Below are positions 55,222-63,941 of a stretch of DNA of 64,000 nucleotides, piece by piece; position 1 is the first letter of the stretch, and every line of letters starts with the position of its first letter. The DNA is taken from NCBI RefSeq assembly GCF_963662735.1, contig NZ_OY759744.1, positions 1,034,153-1,098,152 of the forward strand, read 5' to 3'. The notes under the pieces were generated by a model that worked only from the letters and a program-made list of their open reading frames with translations, made no database searches and was not told the origin of the DNA. The stretch comes from an uncultured Methanoregula sp. GTDB taxonomy: Archaea > Halobacteriota > Methanomicrobia > Methanomicrobiales > Methanospirillaceae. A program made the translations under genes and the position numbers.

Positions 55222-56481
55222 TCATTCAATTATGCGGGCACACCCGCTTGCCACGGCCGCTTTCCGCACAGCTTCTGCCACCATACTCACGACATTCCTG
55301 TTGAGGATCCGGGGAAGCAGCCTGTCTTTGCGGGGCCGTTTGATATACCCTGCGAGGGCATGCGCAGCTGCCACTTTCATCTCGTCAGAGATCCGCGATG
55401 CAGAGACATCCAGCGCCCCGCGGAAGATCCCCGGGAATGCCAGGGCATAGTTGATCTGGTTGGGGTATTCTCCCCTGCCCGTACCGACAATAGCTGCCCC
55501 CGCCTGGAGTGCGTCCTGGGGAAGGATCTCGGGCATAGGGTGGGCAAGAGCGAAGATAATGGGATCTTCGTTCATGGATCGTACCATCTGCTGTGTGATA
55601 ATTCCGGGAACTGAGACCCCGATACAGACATCCGCTCCTTCCATGGCATCAGCAAGCGTCCCGGTTCGCCCGGTACGATTTGTCTCGTCACCTATGATGA
55701 ACTTGTACTTGTTCGTGTACAGTCCCGGCCGGTGGCGATAGATGATGCCCTCCCGGTCGCAGACGATAATATTGTTGACCGAGCTGCAGATGTTGGGATC
55801 ATAACCGATACACTTCAGCATCCGTATGATGGCAAAGCCGGCAGCCCCTGCCCCGCAGACTACCACATTCAGGTCTTCAAAACGCTTTTTGGTGACTTTG
55901 CAGGCGTTCAGGAGTGCTGCAAGAACCACCACGGCAGTACCATGCTGGTCATCGTGCATAACCGGAATGCCGATATCCTGCAGGGATTCCTCAAGTTCGA
56001 AACATTTGGGGGCAGCGATGTCCTCCAAGGCAATCCCGCCAAAAACCGGGGCAATGTTCCTGACATCGTCCGCGAATTGCGTGTGGTAACTCTCGAAACA
56101 GATGGGGAAAGCATCGATCCCGGCCAGTTTCTTGAAGAGGATGGCTTTTCCTTCCATGACCGGGATGGCGGCGTATCCCCCGATGTTCCCAAGGGAGAGG
56201 ACCCGGGAGCCGTCACTCACGATCGCGATCGTGTTTGCCTTCAGCGTATACTTGTAGGCAAGGGTCTTGTCTTTTGCAATCTCCCGGCAGACCTCAGCAA
56301 CGCCCGGCGTGTAGGCTAGGGAGAGGTCTCTCCGGTTGGCCAGGGCGACTTTGGAATGGACTTCTATCTTCCCCTGATATTTTTCGTGGAGGGAGAGCGA
56401 TTCCGCGTAGATATCTTTCTTCTTTACCCTGGCCAAGACCTGCACTTCCCTTTTTGAATGATGGCGATACGATGTCATCAA
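55222..56481 (-). CDS. Malic enzyme (NAD(P)-dependent, decarboxylating)
   Basis: Converts malate to pyruvate and CO2. 419 residues. Malate-binding ALANRRDLSLAYTPGVAEVCREI; active-site Tyr/Lys region LFKKLAGIDAFPICF; the NAD domain starts NVVVCGAGAAGFAIIRML (Gly-rich loop); and DDQHGTAVVVLAALLNA. The Lys/Asp metal set is present. The N-terminus (about 18 residues before VKKKDIY) is longer than usual, so a start at the internal TTG is possible. It is not coupled to the hgc operon: an 80-bp gap separates it from the arsC-like gene. Confidence 0.9.
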   Translation of the reverse strand: MMTSYRHHSKREVQVLARVKKKDIYAESLSLHEKYQGKIEVHSKVALANRRDLSLAYTPGVAEVCREIAKDKTLAYKYTLKANTIAIVSDGSRVLSLGNIGGYAAIPVMEGKAILFKKLAGIDAFPICFESYHTQFADDVRNIAPVFGGIALEDIAAPKCFELEESLQDIGIPVMHDDQHGTAVVVLAALLNACKVTKKRFEDLNVVVCGAGAAGFAIIRMLKCIGYDPNICSSVNNIIVCDREGIIYRHRPGLYTNKYKFIIGDETNRTGRTGTLADAMEGADVCIGVSVPGIITQQMVRSMNEDPIIFALAHPMPEILPQDALQAGAAIVGTGRGEYPNQINYALAFPGIFRGALDVSASRISDEMKVAAAHALAGYIKRPRKDRLLPRILNRNVVSMVAEAVRKAAVASGCARIIE

Positions 56482-56561
56482 TCTTCTTGTGGGAAGGCAA
56501 AACGTGGAACAACGGTGTTATAAGGTGCCGGAATCCTGAATACCCTCAAGGCACATTACGC

Positions 56562-56984
56562 TCATTGGCCCGGTCTGAATTCTTTGTCAATCCACGCGGC
56601 TATCGCATTCCGGACCGACCGGTAAGCTCCTGCGATATCTTCTGAGGATCCCTTGACCGTGTGGGGGTCCAGGAACCCGTAATGAATCGTTTTTTTCGCA
56701 CAGGGAACAACCGGGCAGACCTGGTGTGCCTGATCACAGATCGTTACCGCGATATCGATTGACTGGCCGGTAAATTCGTCAAGGGTTTTCGAGCGGTGAT
56801 GCGAGATATCGATCCCGATCTCCCTCATTGCGGCGATTGCATGCGGGCTTACTGTTGATTGGCGTGTTCCGGCGCTGAACGCCTCGTACCGGTCGCCATA
56901 CCGCGCCCGGAGCAGCCCTTCTGCCATCTGCGACCGGGCAGCATTCGCTGTACAAACGAAGAGAACCCGGATCTTTTTCATCAT
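56562..56984 (-). CDS. arsC: Arsenate-reductase-like low-molecular-weight phosphatase, last gene of the hgc operon
   Basis: 140 residues from the ATG at 56984, which overlaps the hgcB stop (ATGA). P-loop CTANAARSQMAEG (CX5R) and the general-acid loop FLDPHTVKG. The pair of cysteines in ICDQAHQVC, seven residues apart, matches the Cys82/Cys89 relay of thioredoxin-coupled ArsC, and a further Cys follows (PVVPC). So it reduces arsenate or a related oxyanion, or is a protein tyrosine phosphatase. Its position, coupled to hgcAB, is the point of interest. Confidence 0.85.
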   Translation of the reverse strand: MMKKIRVLFVCTANAARSQMAEGLLRARYGDRYEAFSAGTRQSTVSPHAIAAMREIGIDISHHRSKTLDEFTGQSIDIAVTICDQAHQVCPVVPCAKKTIHYGFLDPHTVKGSSEDIAGAYRSVRNAIAAWIDKEFRPGQ

Positions 56985-57316
56985 TTGGTATTCCCGCAGG
57001 ATGTTTGTTCCTGGCTTCCGCAGCAGGTGCTCTCCTCCCCGCCGCAACTGCATTCCCCGCTGTCCAGATCTTTTCCCCGCAGTGCAGCCCCGATCATCGC
57101 CCATGCACAGCCGACGCCACTTTGCACTTCAATGGCCTGTACCGGGCAGTTCTTCGCACATGCTCCGCATTCCATGCAGGCAGAAGACCTGGCGATGGAA
57201 ACCGTATCTTTCCCTGCAGAGAAGACCCCGTGGGGGCAGACTTCCATGCAACGCCTGCAGTTTATGCAGCGTTCGGGGTTAAGGTGGAGTGTTGTCTCCG
57301 TGTAACAGTCAAACAT
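56981..57316 (-). CDS. hgcB: HgcB, ferredoxin-like partner in mercury methylation
   Basis: 111 residues. Two [4Fe-4S] motifs, CINCRRCMEVCP and CMECGACAKNCP, then the HgcB-specific GVGCAWA cysteine, and a C-terminal tail rich in Cys (CSC, TCC, TSCG) expected to bind Hg(II) and pass electrons to HgcA. It starts at 57316, one base inside the hgcA stop (TGATG), so it is translationally coupled; a longer frame to 57532 is a shadow. It lies between hgcA and the arsC-like gene. Confidence 0.95.
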   Translation of the reverse strand: MFDCYTETTLHLNPERCINCRRCMEVCPHGVFSAGKDTVSIARSSACMECGACAKNCPVQAIEVQSGVGCAWAMIGAALRGKDLDSGECSCGGEESTCCGSQEQTSCGNTK

Positions 57317-58380
57317 CAGATCCACCCCGCAAGCCGGCCCAGTCCAAGCACAATACCCAGGACAATTCCGGTAACGGCCATGCATGCCATGACCGGGATA
57401 TACCGGAATATCTCCTTTTTTACCCCGGTTCGTGACGTGAACGTTGTCGATCCCGTGAAGTTCAGTGCAAGGTATGCCGTTACGGCAGGCATAATGAGGA
57501 GCGGTATTACTGCGCCCGCTGCCCGCGCCCACAATGGCAGCAAGGGAGTTTCACCCCAGAGGAATGCAAACGGGAGTGCGACCACTGTGCCGAGGATAAG
57601 ACCTTTGGTGGAGAAGTCACGGGTAGGAATAACCGGGAGAAGGATCGGGAAGAGAATCGTTCCGGCACCAACTGCGGCCAGTGCGGCAAGCCCGGCTGCG
57701 GGACCTGCGAGGAACCAGAGGGCGAGCGCTGCTACGATTGCCGGGAGTGCCACATGAATGAGTTCTACAGGGATCAGCACCATGCGATCCCACAGCGGGA
57801 AGGAAACCGCTCGCATCTCTGGTGTGGCAGAATGTGTTTTCAGGTATTCCGGGAGATCGCGTGCCCGGACCGGTCCGAACTCAACATGAAAACCGGTCCT
57901 TCTCATGATCTCCGGCCAGGACATGCCGGGAGCTCCTAGCTGGGGAAGGATAAGTTTCCTGTGCCTGACGATCCCGCCAAGGCCGGTCAGTTCGGTACGC
58001 CGCACGAGCTCCTCCGTCCCGAATGTTCCCTTGCCTGCGGCGCACCAGACATTGATACCTTTTGTATCGAGAACAAGAATATAACTGTCCATGCCCCCGA
58101 GTGCCGATCGTAGTGCATCGAAACTCAGGGTATAGTTTGCCGAGACAAAGACCGGCGAATCCGGCGTCGGGTTCCCGAGCTGGTACAGGCCCGGAAGAAC
58201 GCGATGGCCCCCACGGTTGACACCCCAGCGGGCCAGCATGTGATCGAGCCGGTTGGCAGCATTGATGGTGCTCTCCGTGGACCGGATTTCCGATGGAACC
58301 TGAGTCTGCTCCTGACAGCCACATGCCGGTTTCGCAGTGTTCTTTGAACATCCACAGCCTTCAGTTTTTTCTGGATTCAT
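57316..58380 (-). CDS. hgcA: HgcA, corrinoid protein for mercury methylation
   Basis: Transfers a methyl group from its corrinoid to Hg(II), making methylmercury. 354 residues. The diagnostic cap-helix motif NVWCAAGKG is at N110-G118, with C113 as the lower-ligand cysteine. The corrinoid-binding domain spans about 60-195 and five membrane helices about 196-351. Oddly, the N-terminus carries a Cys-rich extension (CGC and CGCQ, residues 9-22) that resembles the Cys-rich tail of HgcB. Followed directly by hgcB; preceded 18 bp by a cupin gene. Confidence 0.97.
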   Translation of the reverse strand: MNPEKTEGCGCSKNTAKPACGCQEQTQVPSEIRSTESTINAANRLDHMLARWGVNRGGHRVLPGLYQLGNPTPDSPVFVSANYTLSFDALRSALGGMDSYILVLDTKGINVWCAAGKGTFGTEELVRRTELTGLGGIVRHRKLILPQLGAPGMSWPEIMRRTGFHVEFGPVRARDLPEYLKTHSATPEMRAVSFPLWDRMVLIPVELIHVALPAIVAALALWFLAGPAAGLAALAAVGAGTILFPILLPVIPTRDFSTKGLILGTVVALPFAFLWGETPLLPLWARAAGAVIPLLIMPAVTAYLALNFTGSTTFTSRTGVKKEIFRYIPVMACMAVTGIVLGIVLGLGRLAGWI

Positions 58381-58398
58381 GTTACCTCTTCCCTCTCC

Positions 58399-58764
58399 TT
58401 ACACCAGCGCGGGCGAGAATGTTGCAAGTAGCAGGAGCCCGTTTTTCCCGGCAACGACCCGGTGTATCCGGTCGGCCGGCATAACTCCCATTGAGCCCGG
58501 GCTGTACCGAATCTCCTGCCCTTCAAGAACGCAGGTCCCTTCTCCGGATATAACGTCATGGATCTCTACCATTCCGGCGTGAGTATGATCACCAATGGCA
58601 CAGCCGGGATCGATCTTTACATGATGAAGGGAAAGGCGGCCGCCCGTATCGCTGCCGGTGATCAGGTGTTTCAATGAAACTCCCTGAAATTTTGCATGGG
58701 GATTCCACACGAGTGCGTCCACACTGCGTATCTGGTCTATGAGGGTTATTGTCTGCTCTGGCAT
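58399..58764 (-). CDS. Cupin-domain protein, first gene of the hgc operon
   Basis: 121 residues, soluble, single cupin barrel. Motif 1 is exact (G-X5-HTH-X4-E-X6-G in GCAIGDHTHAGMVEIHDVIS plus GEG) and motif 2 ends in PADRIH. Two His, one Glu and the later His can hold one metal ion. The function of this cupin is unknown; because it starts the hgc transcript it may act in metal or thiol handling, which is inference. A TATA box at 58815-58823 and two repeated operators lie upstream. Confidence 0.85.
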   Translation of the reverse strand: MPEQTITLIDQIRSVDALVWNPHAKFQGVSLKHLITGSDTGGRLSLHHVKIDPGCAIGDHTHAGMVEIHDVISGEGTCVLEGQEIRYSPGSMGVMPADRIHRVVAGKNGLLLLATFSPALV

Positions 58765-58777
58765 AATCCAACTACCA

Positions 58778-58847
58778 TTTCAACTTTTATTGAAACATCC
58801 TTCGCTGGTAGAGATAATATACTTTTTCATTTCATATTATTTTGAAA
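58778..58847 (-). promoter_or_regulatory. hgc operon promoter with two identical operators
   Basis: TATA (minus strand AGTATATTA) is at 58815-58823, predicting a start near 58793. Two inverted repeats of the form TTTCA-N8-TGAAA flank it: 58778-58795, over the start, and 58830-58847, just upstream of the TATA. Arms in the second extend to TCATTTCA/TGAAATGA. Centres are 52 bp apart, close to five DNA turns. The TTCA/TGAA half-sites are like those of ArsR-family repressors, but no ArsR gene is in the window. Confidence 0.6.
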
Positions 58848-58958
58848 TGACCGATCCCCCGGTTTGAAGGCAGTTGATCAAGCCGTGAAATACTGGTATG
58901 GTTCCAGATATTTTTCGTGTCAATCGGCAGATGTGAATTTGAAAAAAGGAAAACTGGA

Positions 58959-59561
58959 TTATTTTACCGGGGCTGTTGTGTTAGCTGCGGTTATTGCTGC
59001 CACAGTAACGCCGGCTTTGCATCCTTCGCCGCGGAAGAGCGCCCACTCCTCGCAGGAGGTTCCGTTGGTGAATGTGCACATACCGTACTGGCTTCCATCA
59101 GCGTTTGTCTTGATCTCGGTTTTTCCGCCGATAGTACCGCAGTTGACGGATGCGGGGTTTGCCATGCCGGCTGAGGCTGTTGCAGTGGTTGCTACCGCGG
59201 TGGTTGCCGGTGCAGTAACATTGGCTTTACATCCTTCGCCGCGGAAGAGCGCCCACTCCTCGCAGGAGGTCCCGTTGGTGAATGTGCACATGCCATACTG
59301 GCCTCCGTCAGCGCTCGTCTTGATTTCGGTCTTTCCGCCGATAGCGCCACAGTTGACCGATGCAGGGTTTGCCATTCCATCTGACCCGGGAGCCGCAGGT
59401 TTGGCTGCGGTTGTAGCTGCAGCAACACCCGTTGTTTGTGTCGCAGTTGGTGCCGCCGTCGTGGCTGGTGTTGTGGTGGTCTGCTGGGTACATCCGGATA
59501 TGAGCAGGGCTGCGAAGACACAGGCTGCCAGGAGAATAACGATACGATTTCTTGACATCAT
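58959..59561 (-). CDS. Secreted lipoprotein with two DUF333 repeats
   Basis: 200 residues. Signal peptide with lipobox LLISGC; a Thr/Ala-rich spacer; then two near-identical DUF333 units (about 63-113 and 133-183), each ANPASVNCG...GGKTEIK...YGMCTFTNGTSCEEWALFRGEGC, with paired cysteines likely forming disulfides; then an Ala/Thr tail. DUF333 is found in small secreted proteins of unknown role. The two units are 153-bp repeats at the DNA level, so the duplication is recent. Transcribed away from the hgc promoter. Confidence 0.88.
   Translation of the reverse strand: MMSRNRIVILLAACVFAALLISGCTQQTTTTPATTAAPTATQTTGVAAATTAAKPAAPGSDGMANPASVNCGAIGGKTEIKTSADGGQYGMCTFTNGTSCEEWALFRGEGCKANVTAPATTAVATTATASAGMANPASVNCGTIGGKTEIKTNADGSQYGMCTFTNGTSCEEWALFRGEGCKAGVTVAAITAANTTAPVK
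59013..59165 (-). repeat. DUF333 unit, copy 2 (C-terminal)
   Basis: A 153-bp in-frame unit that is near identical to 59223-59375, with only scattered mismatches at mostly third-codon positions. Confidence 0.75.
59223..59375 (-). repeat. DUF333 unit, copy 1 (N-terminal)
   Basis: Direct repeat of 59013-59165, of the same length (51 codons) and in frame. Confidence 0.75.
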
Positions 59562-59588
59562 GATAATATCCGGATACGTTTTCGCGTC

Positions 59589-59598
59589 CTTTATAAAA
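59589..59598 (-). promoter_or_regulatory. TATA box of the DUF333 lipoprotein
   Basis: TTTATAAAGG on the minus strand is about 33 bp before the ATG (59561), predicting a start near 59567 and an almost leaderless mRNA. Confidence 0.55.
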
Positions 59599-59617
59599 AA
59601 AATAAGCGGAATGGTAT

Positions 59618-60424
59618 TTACTTCCGGCTGACGGTTTCCATTGCATTTTTCATGCGGGAAACGTAGTCCCTGAGCGCGTCTTCCATAGCGGTTAGATCAT
59701 TCCTGCGGTTGCCAATAATATCGACGATAACGCTGCCAACGATGACCCCGTCGGTTCCCTGTGCGGCACAGGTTTTTGCATGTTCCGGTGTGGAGATCCC
59801 AAAGCCCAGCGCAAGCGGGAGGTCCGTATGCCCGCGCACACGGCGAAGGAGTGCGATTGCCTCGTCGGATACGGTCTCCCGCACACCGGTTACACCAAGA
59901 ACGGCGACAAGGTAGAGATATCCCTTTGCCCGGGATGCGATCTTCTCTATCCGGACATCAGTGGTCGTCTGGGTAATGAGCATGATGGGATCTATTCCGA
60001 ATTCCGTGGCAGCAGCGGTCACTTCATCGGATTCCTCATACGGCATATCTGCAACCAGGATCCCGTCGACCCCGGCATCCCGGGCCTCGCGGTAAAATGC
60101 CCGGATCCCGCGCCGGTAGACAATGTTGTAGTAGGTGAGAAAGACAATGGGAACCTCCGAACTTTTACGCAGTTCGCGGACTATTGCAAATACCGTTTCC
60201 GGCGTAGCCCCGGCTGCAAGGGCCCGTTCATCTGCCTTCTGGATGGTAGGCCCATCGGCTACGGGATCCGAGAAAGGAATCCCGAGTTCGAGAATGTCGG
60301 TCCCTCCTTCAATCAGGGCCCGGGCTGCCCGGATGCAGGTCTCTTTATCCGGATCCCCGGCTACGGTGAAACCGATGAAAGCAGGGGAACTCCGGTTCCT
60401 GAAGGTTTCAGCTATTCGCCCCAT
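59618..60424 (-). CDS. trpA: Tryptophan synthase alpha chain
   Basis: Cleaves indole-3-glycerol phosphate to indole for TrpB. 268 residues. Catalytic Glu in DILELGIPFSDPVADGPTIQ and Asp in GVDGILVADMPYEES; phosphate-binding GFGISTPEH and GVIVGSVIVD. Its ATG overlaps the trpB stop by one base (TGATG). Last gene of the operon. Confidence 0.96.
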   Translation of the reverse strand: MGRIAETFRNRSSPAFIGFTVAGDPDKETCIRAARALIEGGTDILELGIPFSDPVADGPTIQKADERALAAGATPETVFAIVRELRKSSEVPIVFLTYYNIVYRRGIRAFYREARDAGVDGILVADMPYEESDEVTAAATEFGIDPIMLITQTTTDVRIEKIASRAKGYLYLVAVLGVTGVRETVSDEAIALLRRVRGHTDLPLALGFGISTPEHAKTCAAQGTDGVIVGSVIVDIIGNRRNDLTAMEDALRDYVSRMKNAMETVSRK

Positions 60425-61605
60425 CAGTTTGCCTCCTGCAGTTTTGCAATTTCGGCCACGTCCTTATCCCCCCGCCCGGAAAGGTTGACGATTACGATGT
60501 CGTCCTTATCGAACCGGTCTGCGTTTTTCATGACATATGCAACCGCGTGGGCAGATTCGAGCGCCGGGATGATCCCCTCAGTCCTTGAGAGGAAGCGGAA
60601 TGCATCGATCACGTCCGGGTCATTGGCTGCCGCATAGGTGACGCGCCGGGCGTCTTTGAGCATCGAGTGTTCGGGACCGACTCCAGGATAGTCAAGGCCT
60701 GCCGAGATGCTGTGCGTGGGGAGGACCTGGCCGTCCCGGTCCTGGAGCAGGTATGAGAATGCCCCGTGCAGGACACCTCCCTCACCAGCGCAGAGCGTTG
60801 CGCTGTGTTCGCCGGTTTCGATTCCCTTGCCTCCCGCCTCGACGCCAACCAGTTCCACATCATCGTTGAGGAACGGGTGGAAGATACCGATTGCATTCGA
60901 GCCTCCGCCAACGCAGGCAACAATGCAGTCCGGCAGGCGCCCCTCTTTTTTCATCACCTGTGCGCGTGCCTCCCTGCCGATGACAGACTGGAAATCCCGC
61001 ACCATTTCCGGGTACGGGTGCGGGCCGACAACCGACCCGATCAGGTAATACGTGTCCTGTACATTTGCCACCCAGTCCCGGAACGCTTCGCTTGTTGCGT
61101 CCTTGAGCGTCCGGGTGCCGGATTTCACCGGTATGACCTGTGCCCCCATCAGTTCCATGCGGAAGACGTTGAGCGCCTGCCGCCGTGTGTCGATCTCGCC
61201 CATGTACACTTCGACCGGGAGACCGAGCGCAGCCCCGACAATCGCCGTTGCAACACCATGCTGGCCGGCACCGGTTTCGGCAATCAGTCTCTTCTTGCCC
61301 ATATGTTTTGCGAGCAGTGCCTGGCCGAGGGTGTTGTTGAGCTTGTGGGAACCGCCGTGCACGAGATCCTCCCGTTTCAGGTAAACCCTGCACCCGAGCT
61401 CTTTTGAGATGTTTGCGCAGAACGTCAGTGGCGTCTCCCTGCCCGCATACTCCTTCTGGTATGCGTCGAGGTTCCGGATGAACGCCGGGTCTGTCCGGAT
61501 TTTCTCATATGCGATCTCCAGTTCCTGCAGTGCATTCATCATCGTTTCCGGCACGAACTGGCCGCCGTATTTCCCGAACCGTCCTTTTTTTCCTGCTGTT
61601 TCCAT
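60424..61605 (-). CDS. trpB: Tryptophan synthase beta chain
   Basis: Joins indole and serine with PLP. 393 residues. PLP Lys in [33 protein letters not shown]; phosphate-cup [12 protein letters not shown]; and [13 protein letters not shown], the TrpB1-type sequence. One base separates it from trpF upstream. Confidence 0.97.
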   Translation of the reverse strand: METAGKKGRFGKYGGQFVPETMMNALQELEIAYEKIRTDPAFIRNLDAYQKEYAGRETPLTFCANISKELGCRVYLKREDLVHGGSHKLNNTLGQALLAKHMGKKRLIAETGAGQHGVATAIVGAALGLPVEVYMGEIDTRRQALNVFRMELMGAQVIPVKSGTRTLKDATSEAFRDWVANVQDTYYLIGSVVGPHPYPEMVRDFQSVIGREARAQVMKKEGRLPDCIVACVGGGSNAIGIFHPFLNDDVELVGVEAGGKGIETGEHSATLCAGEGGVLHGAFSYLLQDRDGQVLPTHSISAGLDYPGVGPEHSMLKDARRVTYAAANDPDVIDAFRFLSRTEGIIPALESAHAVAYVMKNADRFDKDDIVIVNLSGRGDKDVAEIAKLQEAN

Positions 61606-61606
61606 C

Positions 61607-62179
61607 TTATACGCTCCTGCTGGTCTGGATGAATGCCCTCATCTTGTTCACATCCTTTATTCCGGGGGCCGTCTCCACCCCGGTTGCCACGTCAACGGCA
61701 TACGGGTGAACTGCCGCAATAGCTTCCGCCACGTTTTCCGGTGTCAGTCCCCCGGCAAGAATGACCGGGACTTTCGATCTCCCTGCAACCATGCGGGCAG
61801 CGGAGAGATCCACGGCTCTCCCCTTCCCATGACTCTCGTCGACAATGATCGCGCTGCAGTCTTCCGGCAGGGTCTCGTTCGGCCCGATCGCCCGGATCAC
61901 CCGGGGGCCGGGGGCATTCGGGAACGTGAACGGGTGGAAGATTTGCACCGCGTACGGGTGGATAGCGAAGATCTGATCCAGATCTTCCCGGGAGCGGGTA
62001 TGGGTCACGGCCACGGTGGCGGTGAACGGCCCCACGGCATCGAAGATCTCCCGAGCCCGCTCCGGCGAAACGGACCGGGGTGAATCAGAGAAGAGCACCA
62101 CGCCAATTGCATCGGCTCCCAGTTGTTCTGCCAGCCGGGCATCCTTCGGGCGGGTGATCCCGCAGATCTTTATGCGCAT
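61607..62179 (-). CDS. trpF: Phosphoribosylanthranilate isomerase
   Basis: Third step of the pathway from anthranilate. 190 residues, somewhat short. N-terminal [14 protein letters not shown] (catalytic Cys), [17 protein letters not shown], and C-terminal [11 protein letters not shown] and [15 protein letters not shown]. It overlaps trpC by 10 bp. Confidence 0.94.
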   Translation of the reverse strand: MRIKICGITRPKDARLAEQLGADAIGVVLFSDSPRSVSPERAREIFDAVGPFTATVAVTHTRSREDLDQIFAIHPYAVQIFHPFTFPNAPGPRVIRAIGPNETLPEDCSAIIVDESHGKGRAVDLSAARMVAGRSKVPVILAGGLTPENVAEAIAAVHPYAVDVATGVETAPGIKDVNKMRAFIQTSRSV

Positions 62180-62925
62180 ACGAATTCCTCCAGTGTCTTT
62201 TTCGGGTGCCTGCTTGCCATGATGGATGAACCGATCAAAAATGCGTCGCAGAATGATTTGAGTTCGCGCACATCATCCGCTGATCGCATCCCGCTCTCGC
62301 ACACGACCAGCCTGCCGCTTTCCCGAACCTGTCCTGACAGGAGCCGGGTTGTCGACCGGTCGATACTCATGGTCGAGAGATTGCGGTTGTTGATACCGAT
62401 GAGTTCGGCGCCCGTGGCAAGGGCGGTTTCCACTTCAGGCCCGGTGTGGGTCTCCACGAGCGGCTCCAGGCCGTATTCCCGGGCCAGTTCAACAAATGCC
62501 GGGAGTTTTTTCCCGAGCACGGCGGCGATCAGGAGAACCGCATCGGCTCCCAGCGCCCGGGACTCGGCGATCTGGCGCTCATCGACGATAAAGTCCTTAC
62601 GGAGCACCGGCACCGCAACTGCGGATTTCACCCGGGCAATGTCCTGGCCGGAACCTCCGAAGAAGTAGGGTTCGGTCAGCACGGATATGGCAGTACATCC
62701 CCCGTCTTTGAGAACCCCCGCCATCATCGCCATGTCCACATTGCGCCGGATGATCCCGCTGCTTGGCGATGCGCACTTGATCTCGGCGATCACGGCGTTT
62801 TTCCCGTTCCTGCTCCGGATGGCGCCGGCAAGGCTTACCCTCAGACGCGATGGCGATTCCGGGAATGTTGCCGGAAGGCGGGCAACGCGCTTCTCCGTGC
62901 GCCGCACAATCTCATCGAGGATCAT
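62170..62925 (-). CDS. trpC: Indole-3-glycerol-phosphate synthase
   Basis: 251 residues. Catalytic Lys/Glu in [42 protein letters not shown] and [15 protein letters not shown], with the phosphate site near VCESGMRS. It overlaps trpD by 4 bp (ATGA). Confidence 0.95.
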   Translation of the reverse strand: MILDEIVRRTEKRVARLPATFPESPSRLRVSLAGAIRSRNGKNAVIAEIKCASPSSGIIRRNVDMAMMAGVLKDGGCTAISVLTEPYFFGGSGQDIARVKSAVAVPVLRKDFIVDERQIAESRALGADAVLLIAAVLGKKLPAFVELAREYGLEPLVETHTGPEVETALATGAELIGINNRNLSTMSIDRSTTRLLSGQVRESGRLVVCESGMRSADDVRELKSFCDAFLIGSSIMASRHPKKTLEEFVCA

Positions 62926-63941
62926 GCCGTCTCCTTTGTTGCATCGATCAGGGCATTGAGCCTGGCGCGTGCGCTGCCTGAGTCGATGGACCGGGCTGCA
63001 AGTTCGATTCCCTCGCTCAGGTTCCCCGCCGCTCCCCCTATGTAGATGGCTGCACCGGCATTCATGAGGACAATATCGCGGCCGGCACCCAGTTCTCCGT
63101 CGAGGATATCGCGGGTAATCCGGGCATTGGTCTCCGCATCGCCCCCGACAATGTCAGAGAGGCTGGCGGTAGCAATCCCGAACGTGGCCGGATTCAGCGA
63201 GTAGGTCCGGATTCCGCCCCGGTAGAGTTCCGATACAACTGTGTCGCCGGTAGTGGTTATCTCGTCGATGCCACTGCCGTGGACTACCATGGCGCGGGAA
63301 AGTCCGAGGAGCCGGAGCACTTCTGCCATAGTCCGGGTCAGGGATTCATCATAGACGCCCAGCACCTGCGCTTCCGCACCGGCCGGGTTCGTGAGTGGAC
63401 CGAGAATATTAAAGACCGTCCGGCAGCCGATCTCCTGGCGTGCTGCCATCACATGACGCATGGCCGGGTGATGCCGGGGGGCGAACAGGAACGCTATCCC
63501 TGCCTGTTCAACAATCCGTGCCTGTTGTGTTGGATCCACTGAGAGGTTGACCCCGAGTGCCGACAGAACGTCGGCCGAGCCGCACCTGCTGCTCACGCTC
63601 CGGTTCCCGTGTTTGACTACCGGGACGCCTGCCCCGGCAGCAACGAATGCGGCCGTGGTACTGATGTTGAACGTCCGGGCCCCGTCTCCTCCGGTTCCGC
63701 AGGTGTCCACTAAGATTTTCTGTGTCGCGGGTTTTATGGAAACAGCGTACCTGCGCATGACGCTTGCGAACGCGGCAATCTCTTCCGGGGTCTCCCCCTT
63801 GAGCCGGAGTGCCATCAGAAATGCCCCGATCTGGGCCTGTGATGCACCCCCGTCCATGATAGTACCCATGATCTCCGCCGCCTCCGTGCCAGTGAGATCC
63901 TGCCGGTCCACAAGCCTGCCGATGGCATTTTTCAGCATCAT
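62922..63941 (-). CDS. trpD: Anthranilate phosphoribosyltransferase
   Basis: 339 residues from the ATG at 63941, whose ATGA overlaps the trpG stop. Phosphate/PRPP loop [64 protein letters not shown] and [11 protein letters not shown] longer frame to 63992 reads through trpG and is rejected. Confidence 0.95.
   Translation of the reverse strand: MMLKNAIGRLVDRQDLTGTEAAEIMGTIMDGGASQAQIGAFLMALRLKGETPEEIAAFASVMRRYAVSIKPATQKILVDTCGTGGDGARTFNISTTAAFVAAGAGVPVVKHGNRSVSSRCGSADVLSALGVNLSVDPTQQARIVEQAGIAFLFAPRHHPAMRHVMAARQEIGCRTVFNILGPLTNPAGAEAQVLGVYDESLTRTMAEVLRLLGLSRAMVVHGSGIDEITTTGDTVVSELYRGGIRTYSLNPATFGIATASLSDIVGGDAETNARITRDILDGELGAGRDIVLMNAGAAIYIGGAAGNLSEGIELAARSIDSGSARARLNALIDATKETA

Noticed and set aside
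57317..57532. Long N-terminal extension of HgcB
   Set aside because: It lies wholly inside hgcA in another frame; the ATG at 57316 overlapping the hgcA stop gives the normal HgcB length and N-terminus.
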